Shown: piece after piece, positions 16,407-23,727 of the stretch
How the letters are laid out: each line of letters begins with the position of its first letter
How positions within the stretch are numbered: the stretch's first letter is position 1
Made by a program: the position numbers and the translations under genes
The notes under the pieces: model-generated
Seen by the model: only the letters and a program-made list of their open reading frames with translations
What the model was told of the DNA's origin: nothing
The model's database searches: none
From: an uncultured Collinsella sp.
GTDB taxonomy: Bacteria > Actinomycetota > Coriobacteriia > Coriobacteriales > Coriobacteriaceae
DNA length: 41,724 bases
Direction of reading: 5' to 3'
Assembly: GCA_902490365.1 (NCBI GenBank)
Contig: CABUDQ010000017.1
Coordinates: 1 to 41,724, forward strand

Positions 16407-17294
16407 CTATGAGCTGGGCGCAGAGACTGGATCCCATGCAATAAATGCCCAACGGACCTTGCGGACGTGGTCGAGCATGTAGCGTCCCTGCGGCACACCC
16501 TTGGAGCCCGGCTCACCGGCATGGGGATTCTCGATCATGTGTTGGGCGATGTAGTCGCGCAGACGGTCGACCTTATCCTCGTTGCCATGCTCAAGCATGC
16601 GGGAAAAGTCCGCCACGCCCGCTTCAAGACTGTCGAAGGTATCGCGACGCGGCGATTCAAAGTACGTGACCTGCGGCAGGGCACCCATCTGAATGAGGAT
16701 GTTGAAGGCGTACACAAAGCCATTACTGCAGGTAACCGAGGCGCCGATAGCGTTCATCAAGTGCAGATCATAGCGCGGGCTGGAGTTAGCGACCATCGTG
16801 ACAGTACAACGCCGACGAGCCGCACGGTCAAGCTTGGCAAGCGCACCTTTTAGATTGGTCGTCGTAACCGACCGACTGGCAAAGGCAACATCAACAGCCT
16901 TGGCAACCGGCCCAACCAGATCCCAATCATCGTCCCAGGCAAGCTCAAGCGGCGTAATGCGATCCTCGAGCCCATAGTACTCAATGCCAGCATCAAGCGT
17001 GCCCAACATGGCAGGGGAAAAGTCAGCAGCAATCACAGGATGCCCAGCCTGAGCAAGCGGAATAGCAATCGACCCAGCCCCGCACCCCATATCGAGTACC
17101 GACTCGCCGGGCTCAAGCGCCAGCAGCTTTATAAAATCCCGAGCATAAGGGGCAGTCTCCAACGGCCGAAAATGCCGAGCCCTTTTATCCCACTCAAAAG
17201 AATCGTCAGCCCGCCGCCGATCAGCTTGCAGACGCATCCACTCCAGATTCCAATCTGTGGAAAGCAGCTCAGAACGATTCTCCCCATCAGCCAC
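16407..17294 (-). CDS. Class I SAM-dependent methyltransferase
   Basis: This 295-residue protein has the Rossmann methyltransferase motif I VLDMGCGAGSIAIPLA, motif II VIAADFSPAML and a motif near LGTLDAG typical of class I enzymes. The substrate is unknown. I chose the GTG at 17294 because GGAGG lies 7 bases upstream. An in-frame ATG at 17354 would add a hydrophobic segment (MLVAALLLGGVAFLLLGG) but has no ribosome-binding site and starts inside a terminator-like hairpin. If that longer form were real, the protein would be membrane-anchored. A conserved region with SPRYDLHLMNAIGA follows the core. It is upstream of yhbY on the same strand. Confidence 0.8.
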   Translation of the reverse strand: MADGENRSELLSTDWNLEWMRLQADRRRADDSFEWDKRARHFRPLETAPYARDFIKLLALEPGESVLDMGCGAGSIAIPLAQAGHPVIAADFSPAMLGTLDAGIEYYGLEDRITPLELAWDDDWDLVGPVAKAVDVAFASRSVTTTNLKGALAKLDRAARRRCTVTMVANSSPRYDLHLMNAIGASVTCSNGFVYAFNILIQMGALPQVTYFESPRRDTFDSLEAGVADFSRMLEHGNEDKVDRLRDYIAQHMIENPHAGEPGSKGVPQGRYMLDHVRKVRWAFIAWDPVSAPSS

Positions 17295-17313
17295 GGGCCA
17301 ACCTCCTAGCAAC

Positions 17314-17345
17314 AAAAAAGCGACTCCTCCCAAAAGAAGAGCCGC
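17314..17345 (-). terminator. Terminator-like hairpin directly before the methyltransferase start
   Basis: On the minus strand GCGGCTCTTC pairs with GAGGAGTCGC (10 bp, two G-U) around TTTTGG, followed by six T, ending about 20 bases before the start codon. There is no room for a promoter after it, so any methyltransferase transcript must pass through it, as with an attenuator. Confidence 0.6.
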
Positions 17346-17459
17346 AACCAGCATATATCAGAAAGAACCGATCCAACGCCAAACCGTCATACCAGCAAAG
17401 TGGAGCAGAAGCGAAGCGACTGCAACCGGGATAGAACTCAATCGAGGTCCCGTTGTGCG

Positions 17460-17593
17460 GGAGCCCCGGGGAGGGCAAATATATAAGGTCGATCGCGAGT
17501 TTCGCACGAGCCGGAGAGCACTTAATGTGCTCTCCGTGCGAGTCAGGACTGTCCGAGCAGGCGACCTTATATATTTGCCCTCCCCGGGGCTCC
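17460..17593. repeat. 134-nt giant hairpin with perfect 32-bp arms
   Basis: Bases 17460-17491 and 17562-17593 are perfect 32-base inverted repeats beginning GGAGCCCCGGGGAGGGCAAA. The 70-base centre contains a second stem, GGAGAGCAC/GTGCTCTCC, with flanking TCGCAC/GTGCGA. It separates the UPF0210 gene from the methyltransferase gene. It could be a terminator, a MITE or a structured RNA; there is no T-tract or clear target-site duplication. Outside it, 17295-17610 holds no other gene. Confidence 0.9.
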
Positions 17594-17610
17594 TCGCCCG
17601 AACCCCTCAG

Positions 17611-18975
17611 CTAGTTCTTCAGCGAGTTCAGCGGCGCCGGGAAACGTCCACCGCGATGGGCAAGCACGGTGCCGGCGTTGGGGTTCACCGGCATGATGGG
17701 CGCACGGCCGAACAGGCCGCCGTACTCGACGCAGTCGCCCACGCCCTTGCCAATGGCGGGAATCACGCGGACGGCCGTGGTCTTGTTGTTGATGACGCCG
17801 ATGGCCATCTCGTCGGCGATGATGCCGGCGATGGTCTCGACCGGGGTGTCGCCGGGGATGGCGATCATGTCCAGGCCGACGGAGCACACGCAGGTCATGG
17901 CCTCGAGCTTCTCGAGCGAAAGCGCGCCGGCTTCGACGGCGGCGATCATGCCGGCGTCCTCGGACACGGGGATAAAGGCGCCGGAAAGACCGCCCACGCT
18001 GGAACTGGCCATGACGCCGCCCTTCTTGACGGCATCGTTGAGCATGGCGAGCGCGCAGGTCGTGCCCGGGCCACCGCAGGTGCCCACGCCGATGATCTCG
18101 AGGATGCGCGCGACGGAGTCGCCGATGGCGGGCGTGGGAGCCAGCGACAGGTCGACAATGCCCTTCTCGACCCCCAGGCGATGGGCGGCCTCGCGGCTCA
18201 TGAGCTCGCCGGCACGGGTGATCTTAAAGGCGGTCTGCTTAATCTTTTCGGCGACCTCCATCATCGATGCAGAATCGGGCAGCTTCTCCAGGGCTGCTGC
18301 CATAACGCCGGGGCCCGAGACGCCTACGTTGATGACGGCGTCGGCCTCGCCACCGCCGTGGACGGCGCCCGCCATAAACGGTGAGTCCTCGACCATATTG
18401 GCAAAGCAGACAAACTTGGAAGCGCCGACGGAGTCCTGGTCGGCCGTGAGCTTAGCGGCGTCGATGATGGTCTGGGCGGCCATAAGCACGGCGTCCATGT
18501 TGATGCCGGCGCGCAGGCTGGCGACGTTGACGCTGGAGCAGACGCGGCTCGTGGTGGCGAGCGCCTGGGGGATGGACTGGATAACGCGGCGGTCGGCATC
18601 GCCGATGCCCTTCTGGACGAGCGCGGAGAAGCCGCCCAGGTAATCGATGCCGAGCGTCTCGGCCGCGCGGTCGAGGGCATGCGCGATGGGGGTGAGGTCC
18701 TCATCCTTGCAACACGCGGCGATCTGCGCCACCGGGGTGACGGAAACGCGCTTGTTGACGATGGGGATACCGTACTCGCGCTCGAGGTTCTCGGCGGTCT
18801 CGACCAGATGCTCAGCCGTGTGCGTCACGTGGTCGTAGATCTTCGTGCACATGCGGTCGAGGTTCTCGTCACCGCAACCCATGAGCGAAACACCCATGGT
18901 GATGGTCCTGATGTCGAGGTTCTGCTCCTCAACCATGCCGCGGGTTTCCGCGATTTCTGCGGGCGTGATCGCCAT
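17611..18975 (-). CDS. UPF0210/DUF711 PFL-like family protein
   Basis: This 454-residue protein fits the UPF0210 family in length and sequence. It begins MAITPAEIAETRGMVEEQNLDIRTITMG-like residues and contains glycine-rich blocks such as GVSLMGCGDENLDRMC, NVGVSGPGVM and GAPIMPVNP-like RAPIMPVNPNAG near the end. The family has a pyruvate-formate-lyase-related barrel but no established activity. In many genomes it follows a small ACT-domain protein; here no such gene is adjacent. The ATG at 18975 has AGGAG 7 bases upstream, whereas an extension of the frame upstream has none. It lies downstream of the metH operon on the same strand but after a hairpin, so it is probably separate. Confidence 0.88.
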   Translation of the reverse strand: MAITPAEIAETRGMVEEQNLDIRTITMGVSLMGCGDENLDRMCTKIYDHVTHTAEHLVETAENLEREYGIPIVNKRVSVTPVAQIAACCKDEDLTPIAHALDRAAETLGIDYLGGFSALVQKGIGDADRRVIQSIPQALATTSRVCSSVNVASLRAGINMDAVLMAAQTIIDAAKLTADQDSVGASKFVCFANMVEDSPFMAGAVHGGGEADAVINVGVSGPGVMAAALEKLPDSASMMEVAEKIKQTAFKITRAGELMSREAAHRLGVEKGIVDLSLAPTPAIGDSVARILEIIGVGTCGGPGTTCALAMLNDAVKKGGVMASSSVGGLSGAFIPVSEDAGMIAAVEAGALSLEKLEAMTCVCSVGLDMIAIPGDTPVETIAGIIADEMAIGVINNKTTAVRVIPAIGKGVGDCVEYGGLFGRAPIMPVNPNAGTVLAHRGGRFPAPLNSLKN

Positions 18976-19020
18976 CCTTGCGCTCCTATCTGCCAAAACG
19001 AGCATAGTCTTTTCTATTCT

Positions 19021-19058
19021 AACGTGCCGCACATGCCAGGTGGCGCATGCGGCACGTT
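19021..19058. terminator. Hairpin between metH and UPF0210 gene
   Basis: AACGTGCCGCA (19021-19031) and TGCGGCACGTT (19048-19058) form an 11-bp stem. The T-tract is on the plus-strand side only, so its role in ending the minus-strand metH transcript is uncertain. Confidence 0.5.
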
Positions 19059-19083
19059 TTGGTGCTCGGTTGTTTCCGTTGTG

Positions 19084-21633
19084 TTACTGCCCAAAGACCT
19101 CTTCGGCGATGCGCGCGCTTTCGGCGGCATCCTTGGCGTAGTAGTCCGCGCCGATCTGCTTGGCGTATTCGGGGGTGAGCACGGCGCCGCCTACGATGAT
19201 CTTGACGCCCGGCACCTCGGCATGAAGCAGCTTGATGGTCTCCTCCATGGCGACGACCGTGGTGGTCATAAGCGCCGAGAGGCCGACGAGCTTAATGTCG
19301 CGCTCCTTGACGGTCTTGAGCACTTCCTGCGGATCGACGTCGCGGCCCAGATCAAAGACGGTATAGCCGTAGTTGTCGAGCAGCATCTTGACGATGTTCT
19401 TACCGATATCGTGGATGTCGCCCTTGACGGTGGCCACGCAGATCTTACCCTTGTCGGCAATCTCGCCGGCGGGCATCAGGCGCTTGATGGTGTCGAAGCC
19501 CACGCGCGCGGCCTCGGCCGAGGCCATGAGTTGCGGCAAGAAGAACTTGCCCTGGTCAAAGAGGACGCCCACCTCGTCGAGGGCGGGGATAAAGTGGTTG
19601 TTGATAAGGTCCATGGCGTCGTGGTCTGCCAGCAGACGCTCGGTCTCGGCAGCGATCTCGCCTTTGCGGCCCGAGACGACCATGCGACGGATCGGGTCGT
19701 CGTTGCCGTCGGCGCCGGCGGCAGGCGCGGCATCACTCGATGCGGGCTGAGCCGCTGCCGGGTTTGCGGCGATCTTATACGGATCGGTCCAGCCGGCGTA
19801 GCGCTCGATGTATCCGGTCGAGCCCTCGTCCTCGACGCTCAGCACGCGATAGCTGTAGACGGTATCCATAAAGCGCTTGGAACCTGGGTTCATGATGGGG
19901 GCGTCCAGGCCCGCGCCAAAAGCGGCAGCCAAAAAGACCGAGCCCAGCAGCGGGCGGGCTGGCAGGCCAAAGCTGATGTTCGATACGCCGAGTGCGCATT
20001 TGACGCCCAGGCGCTCCTTGCACATAGACATGGCGCGCAGGATCTGCTCAGCCTGGCGCTGGTTGGTCGAGGCGGTCATGACCAGGCAGTCGATGAGGAT
20101 GCGGTCCGGGCCGATGCCGTAGCGGGCGGCCTCGGTCACGATGCGCTCGGCGATGGCGAAGCGAGCCTCGGCGGTATCGGGGATGCCGCCCTCGTCGAGC
20201 GTGAGGCCGACGACGTTGGTGCCATAGTGGGCGACCAGCGGGAAGATTTCGTCCATGATCTGCTGCTTGCCGTTAACCGAGTTGATGATGGGCTTGCCGG
20301 CGTAGCGGCGCACGGCGGCCTCGACGGCGGCGGGGTCGGTGGAGTCGATCTGCAGTGGCAGCAGCGTGGAGCCTTGGAGCTGCTCGGTCGCTTGCTGGAT
20401 GACCTTGACCTCGTCAATCTCGGGCAGGCCGACGTTGACGTCCAGGATGTCGGCGCCCTGCTCCTGCTGGCTGATGCCCTGGCTCACGACGTAGTCCAGG
20501 TCGCCGTCGCGTAGGGCCTGCTGCAGGCGCTTTTTGCCGGTGGGGTTGATGCGCTCGCCGATGACGGCGATCTTGTGGCCGTCGCAGGGGAGGTCCACGA
20601 CCGTCTGGGCGCTCGTGACCGACATGCTGGGCTTGCGGTGACGCGTGCAGGGCGTGTGGTTGTCGATGAGGGTGCGAAGTGCCGCCATGTGCGTGGGCGT
20701 GGTACCGCAGCATCCACCGACGACGCTCACGCCGTCCTCGATCATGCCGGCGACGGCCTCGGCGTACTCGGGTGCCTGGATATCAAAGACGGTATTGCCG
20801 TCATCGTCCACGCGGGGCAGCCCCGCATTGGCCTGCACCATAACGGGCTTGTCGGTGACGGTGAGCATACGCGCGGCGAGTCCTCGGAGCTCGGCCGGGC
20901 CCTGGCTGCAGTTGATGCCCAGGACGTCGGCGCCGATGGCGTCAAGGGTGATGGCGGCGACCTCGGGGCTCGTGCCCAAGAAGGTGCGGCCGTCTTCCTC
21001 AAAGGTCATGGTGGCAAAGACGGGCAGGTCAGAATTCTCGTGGCAGGCGAGGACTGCCGCCTTGATCTCGGCAAGATCGGTCATGGTCTCGATAATAAAG
21101 AGGTCAACGCCCGCGGCGACGCCGGCGCGCACCTCCTCGGCAAAAAGGTCGTAGGCCTCGTCAAAGCTGAGGGTGCCCAGGGGGCGCAGCAGGGCGCCGA
21201 TGGGGCCGATGTCGCCGGCGACGTAGCGGGCGCCGGCCACGCGGGCGCAGGTGACTGCCGCGGCAAAGACGTCTGCAACGGCGGCGGCGCCGTCGAGCTT
21301 GTGGGCGTTGGCACCAAAGGTGTTGGCGGTGATCACGTCGCAGCCGGCCTCGACGTACTGACGCTGAATATCGGTGATGACCTGGGGCTCCTCAAAGTTG
21401 AGCAGCTCGGGCAGGGCGCCGGCCTTCATGCCGGCCGCCTGCAGCATGGTGCCCATGCCGCCGTCGAACAGCAGGTGCCCGGTGCCCTTGATGGCGGCGC
21501 GCAGGCGATCGTCCTTAATGTGCAGGTCGTCGATCGTGCGCGTCTTGTACGTGGCGCCGTTACGGCGTGCGGCATCAACGGGTGCCGCCAGCGCGGCACC
21601 GTCCAGATCATGAGTGATAAGCGGAGTAAACAT
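19084..21633 (-). CDS. metH: Cobalamin-dependent methionine synthase lacking the activation domain
   Basis: This 849-residue enzyme carries three of the four MetH modules. The homocysteine domain (about 45-340) has LLFDGGMGTMLQ and the zinc cysteines in GINCSQGP (near 241) and GGCCGTT (near 308). The methyltetrahydrofolate domain (about 365-620) has IGERINPTGKKRLQQAL. The cap and B12 domain (about 665-849) has DIHDIGKNI, whose His coordinates cobalt (near 741). The C-terminal SAM-dependent reactivation domain of full-length MetH (about 1200 residues) is missing; it is encoded by the gene just upstream. AGGAG overlaps the upstream stop, 9 bases before this start. It makes methionine from homocysteine using the MetF product. 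Confidence 0.95.
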   Translation of the reverse strand: MFTPLITHDLDGAALAAPVDAARRNGATYKTRTIDDLHIKDDRLRAAIKGTGHLLFDGGMGTMLQAAGMKAGALPELLNFEEPQVITDIQRQYVEAGCDVITANTFGANAHKLDGAAAVADVFAAAVTCARVAGARYVAGDIGPIGALLRPLGTLSFDEAYDLFAEEVRAGVAAGVDLFIIETMTDLAEIKAAVLACHENSDLPVFATMTFEEDGRTFLGTSPEVAAITLDAIGADVLGINCSQGPAELRGLAARMLTVTDKPVMVQANAGLPRVDDDGNTVFDIQAPEYAEAVAGMIEDGVSVVGGCCGTTPTHMAALRTLIDNHTPCTRHRKPSMSVTSAQTVVDLPCDGHKIAVIGERINPTGKKRLQQALRDGDLDYVVSQGISQQEQGADILDVNVGLPEIDEVKVIQQATEQLQGSTLLPLQIDSTDPAAVEAAVRRYAGKPIINSVNGKQQIMDEIFPLVAHYGTNVVGLTLDEGGIPDTAEARFAIAERIVTEAARYGIGPDRILIDCLVMTASTNQRQAEQILRAMSMCKERLGVKCALGVSNISFGLPARPLLGSVFLAAAFGAGLDAPIMNPGSKRFMDTVYSYRVLSVEDEGSTGYIERYAGWTDPYKIAANPAAAQPASSDAAPAAGADGNDDPIRRMVVSGRKGEIAAETERLLADHDAMDLINNHFIPALDEVGVLFDQGKFFLPQLMASAEAARVGFDTIKRLMPAGEIADKGKICVATVKGDIHDIGKNIVKMLLDNYGYTVFDLGRDVDPQEVLKTVKERDIKLVGLSALMTTTVVAMEETIKLLHAEVPGVKIIVGGAVLTPEYAKQIGADYYAKDAAESARIAEEVFGQ

Positions 21634-21642
21634 CGGGGGCTC

Positions 21643-22431
21643 CTAATGGCTGGAATAGCAGGTGGTGTGGGCGGCGCGGAAGCGGCAGTGCTCACGCATG
21701 CGGCAGATATTGCAGGTGGGGCGGCTCTGGGCGTCGTGGACTTCGCCGTCAAACAGACCGATCACCGCGGTCACGCTCTTGGTGGGCATGAGCAGGCTGG
21801 TGGGGGTCACGGTAAGTCCAATGAGGCGCGTGGCGTTGAGTGCATCCACGATTGAGCGCTGGGCCGTAAGCGGGCAGTCGCCATAGCCGGGACTAAAGCG
21901 CCAGTTACCGGCGAGCCCGTGTGCGGCGGCCGCAGCCTTGACCTGCTGGTCCATCTGCTCGACGGCGGCTTCTGCATAGGCAGAGCATGCGGCGTCGAGC
22001 ACGGCTCCCTCCAGGGGCTGCTGGGCTCCCGTGGTGCGCAGACGACGCTCGGCGTCCATGCCGAGGGTGCATGCCATGAGCGCGGCAAAGCGGGCGTCTT
22101 TGAGGTGGCGATAGATGTCGCGACCGCGCAGCTCAACGTTGGTGCCGACCAGACGGATGCAAGGCTTGCCCTGCTCGTCCACGCCCGTGGCATCGACGGC
22201 AAACACGCGTCGCACGCCACGGGGCTCAATGTCCAGCTCCAGACGCTCAACGACAAGCTCAATTCGTCGTGACAGCTCGGGCTCAATCTGCTGGCCGCCG
22301 TAACCCAGATACCGCAGCATCTCGGCACGGTCGACACGGGGATGGTGCGCAGCATCGACACGGTAAAGCGCCGGCGACGCAAGGTCGGCCGGCACTTCGA
22401 CAGCGGTTGTATCGATGTGCGGTTTTTCCAT
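21643..22431 (-). CDS. Separate MetH activation-domain protein
   Basis: The 262-residue product corresponds to the vitamin B12-dependent methionine synthase activation domain as a free protein. It has the motif RFSPGYGDCPL near residue 198, like the RxSPGYPACP of the MetH C-terminal domain that binds SAM and reductively remethylates cobalamin. The C-terminus has a Cys-rich tail CNICRMREHCRF, which could hold a metal or Fe-S site. The start codon overlaps the metF stop by one base (TAATG), and metH follows after 9 bases, so all three are coupled. The electron donor is not visible; a ferredoxin or flavodoxin is likely. Confidence 0.88.
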   Translation of the reverse strand: MEKPHIDTTAVEVPADLASPALYRVDAAHHPRVDRAEMLRYLGYGGQQIEPELSRRIELVVERLELDIEPRGVRRVFAVDATGVDEQGKPCIRLVGTNVELRGRDIYRHLKDARFAALMACTLGMDAERRLRTTGAQQPLEGAVLDAACSAYAEAAVEQMDQQVKAAAAAHGLAGNWRFSPGYGDCPLTAQRSIVDALNATRLIGLTVTPTSLLMPTKSVTAVIGLFDGEVHDAQSRPTCNICRMREHCRFRAAHTTCYSSH

Positions 22432-23303
22432 TACCCCAAGCGCTCCATAATGGTTGCGGCGATTGCAGGACGGTTCATAGTGTACAGGTGCAGACCGGCG
22501 GCACCGTGCTCCTTAAGGTCGCAAAGCTGACGGGCGGCATAATCTACACCGGCTGCCTGCAGACTCTCGGGATCGTTCTCGTACTTGGCGAGAATCTTGA
22601 TGACGGGGGAGGGCAGCGATGCGCCGCACATAAAGACCATGCGGCTGATCTGCGACTTGCCCATAAACGGCATGATGCCCGCGGTAATGGGCACGGTGAT
22701 ACCGGCCTTGTCGGCAAGCTCGCGAAAACGGTAGAAGCACTCGTTATCAAAGAAGAGCTGCGTCACAAAGAAGCTCGCGCCGGCGTCCTGTTTTTGCTTG
22801 AGGTGTTCGACCGAGACGTTGAGGTCCTCGCAGGCAATGTGGCCCTCGGGGTAGGCTGCGGCGCCCACACAAAAGCCGGCGTCGACGAGCTCGGGGATGA
22901 GGTCGCGGGCGTAGGCGTAGTCCGAGGCGGGCTTGTCGTCCTCGGTCGCGCCGGCGGGAAGATCACCGCGCAGGGCCAGCACATTTTCTACACCGGCGGA
23001 GCGGTACTCGTCGATCTTGGCGGCAATATCGGCATGCGTGCGGCCAACGCAGGTGAGGTGTGCCACCGAGGGCGTATCGAATTCGCTCGTAATCATATGT
23101 GCGATGGGGGCGGTGGCGGCGCCGTTGCCCGAACCGCCGGCCGAGCAGGTGACCGAGACAAAACTCGGCGAAAGATTGCACAGATTGCCTGCCACTTCGC
23201 GAGCCGTGTCGAGGGTCAGCTCGCCCTTGGGCGGGAACATCTCAAACGAAACGGGCGCGGTGCCTTGGGATGCTGCCTGCTTAAAAACCTCGTCGACGCG
23301 CAT
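22431..23303 (-). CDS. metF: 5,10-methylenetetrahydrofolate reductase
   Basis: The 290-residue product is a MetF-type TIM barrel FAD enzyme. Visible are the N-terminal SFEMFPPKGE with the catalytic Glu, the SVTCSAGGSG region, HLTCVGRTHADI, and the QLFFDNECFYRF block late in the barrel. It supplies 5-methyl-THF to MetH. The ATG at 23303 has AAAGGAG 8 bases upstream; the extension to 23366 lacks one. It is the first gene of the metF - activation protein - metH operon, so the promoter should be in 23304-23460. No SAM riboswitch is recognised there. Confidence 0.94.
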   Translation of the reverse strand: MRVDEVFKQAASQGTAPVSFEMFPPKGELTLDTAREVAGNLCNLSPSFVSVTCSAGGSGNGAATAPIAHMITSEFDTPSVAHLTCVGRTHADIAAKIDEYRSAGVENVLALRGDLPAGATEDDKPASDYAYARDLIPELVDAGFCVGAAAYPEGHIACEDLNVSVEHLKQKQDAGASFFVTQLFFDNECFYRFRELADKAGITVPITAGIMPFMGKSQISRMVFMCGASLPSPVIKILAKYENDPESLQAAGVDYAARQLCDLKEHGAAGLHLYTMNRPAIAATIMERLG

Positions 23304-23727
23304 ATCGTGCTCCTTTAGATGCTTAGTGCGATGTGTTGTAAGGATTCTACAGCACCACTGCGCCACGATGGAGTTTTACTCGCTATTTGGTGATACCAAT
23401 CGAAAATGCTTCGCTATCGGCATTTCCTATAACAGAGCGGTCAATGTAGAATGGGGGCTCTATTGAATGGTATCTGATGCGAAATACCAGTTAATAGAGC
23501 CCCGTTCCAAGTTGACTATCCTTAAACCATGGGGAGAGGTCTGCAATTTATGCAGTTGATTGGCTGTTGAGGGCAGCAACACCGCCGCGATGCGGTAACC
23601 TCATTGATTGGTTTCGCGACAGCAACATAACGGTAATGTCGCGGAAACACGGCGAGTCTAAGCTAGGACTCGTTCGTTAGCAATCAACACCGCTTCTCAC
23701 GCGGTGCCGATACGAAGGGAGTTCCGT
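23304..23727. other. Divergent intergenic region between metF and glutamine synthetase
   Basis: No gene is seen. The strongest structure is a hairpin at 23454-23503: GGGGCTCTATT pairs with AATAGAGCCCC, with an inner GGTAT/ATACC. Closer to the glutamine synthetase gene there are ACCGC/GCGGT stems near 23580 and 23690, a GTTTCGCGACA/TGTCGCGGAAAC pair near 23609-23645, and a GAGTC/GACTC stem near 23652. The last 220 bases therefore look like a structured leader RNA. I cannot match it to a named riboswitch. Confidence 0.45.

Noticed and set aside
17295..17354. Hydrophobic N-terminal extension of the methyltransferase as the primary start
   Set aside because: No ribosome-binding site precedes the ATG at 17354, while GGAGG precedes the GTG at 17294. 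Kept as an alternative in the findings.
23580..23712. ANTAR-type antiterminator hairpins in the glnN leader
   Set aside because: The candidate loops I checked do not have the required A at position 1 together with G at position 4 in a six-base loop.
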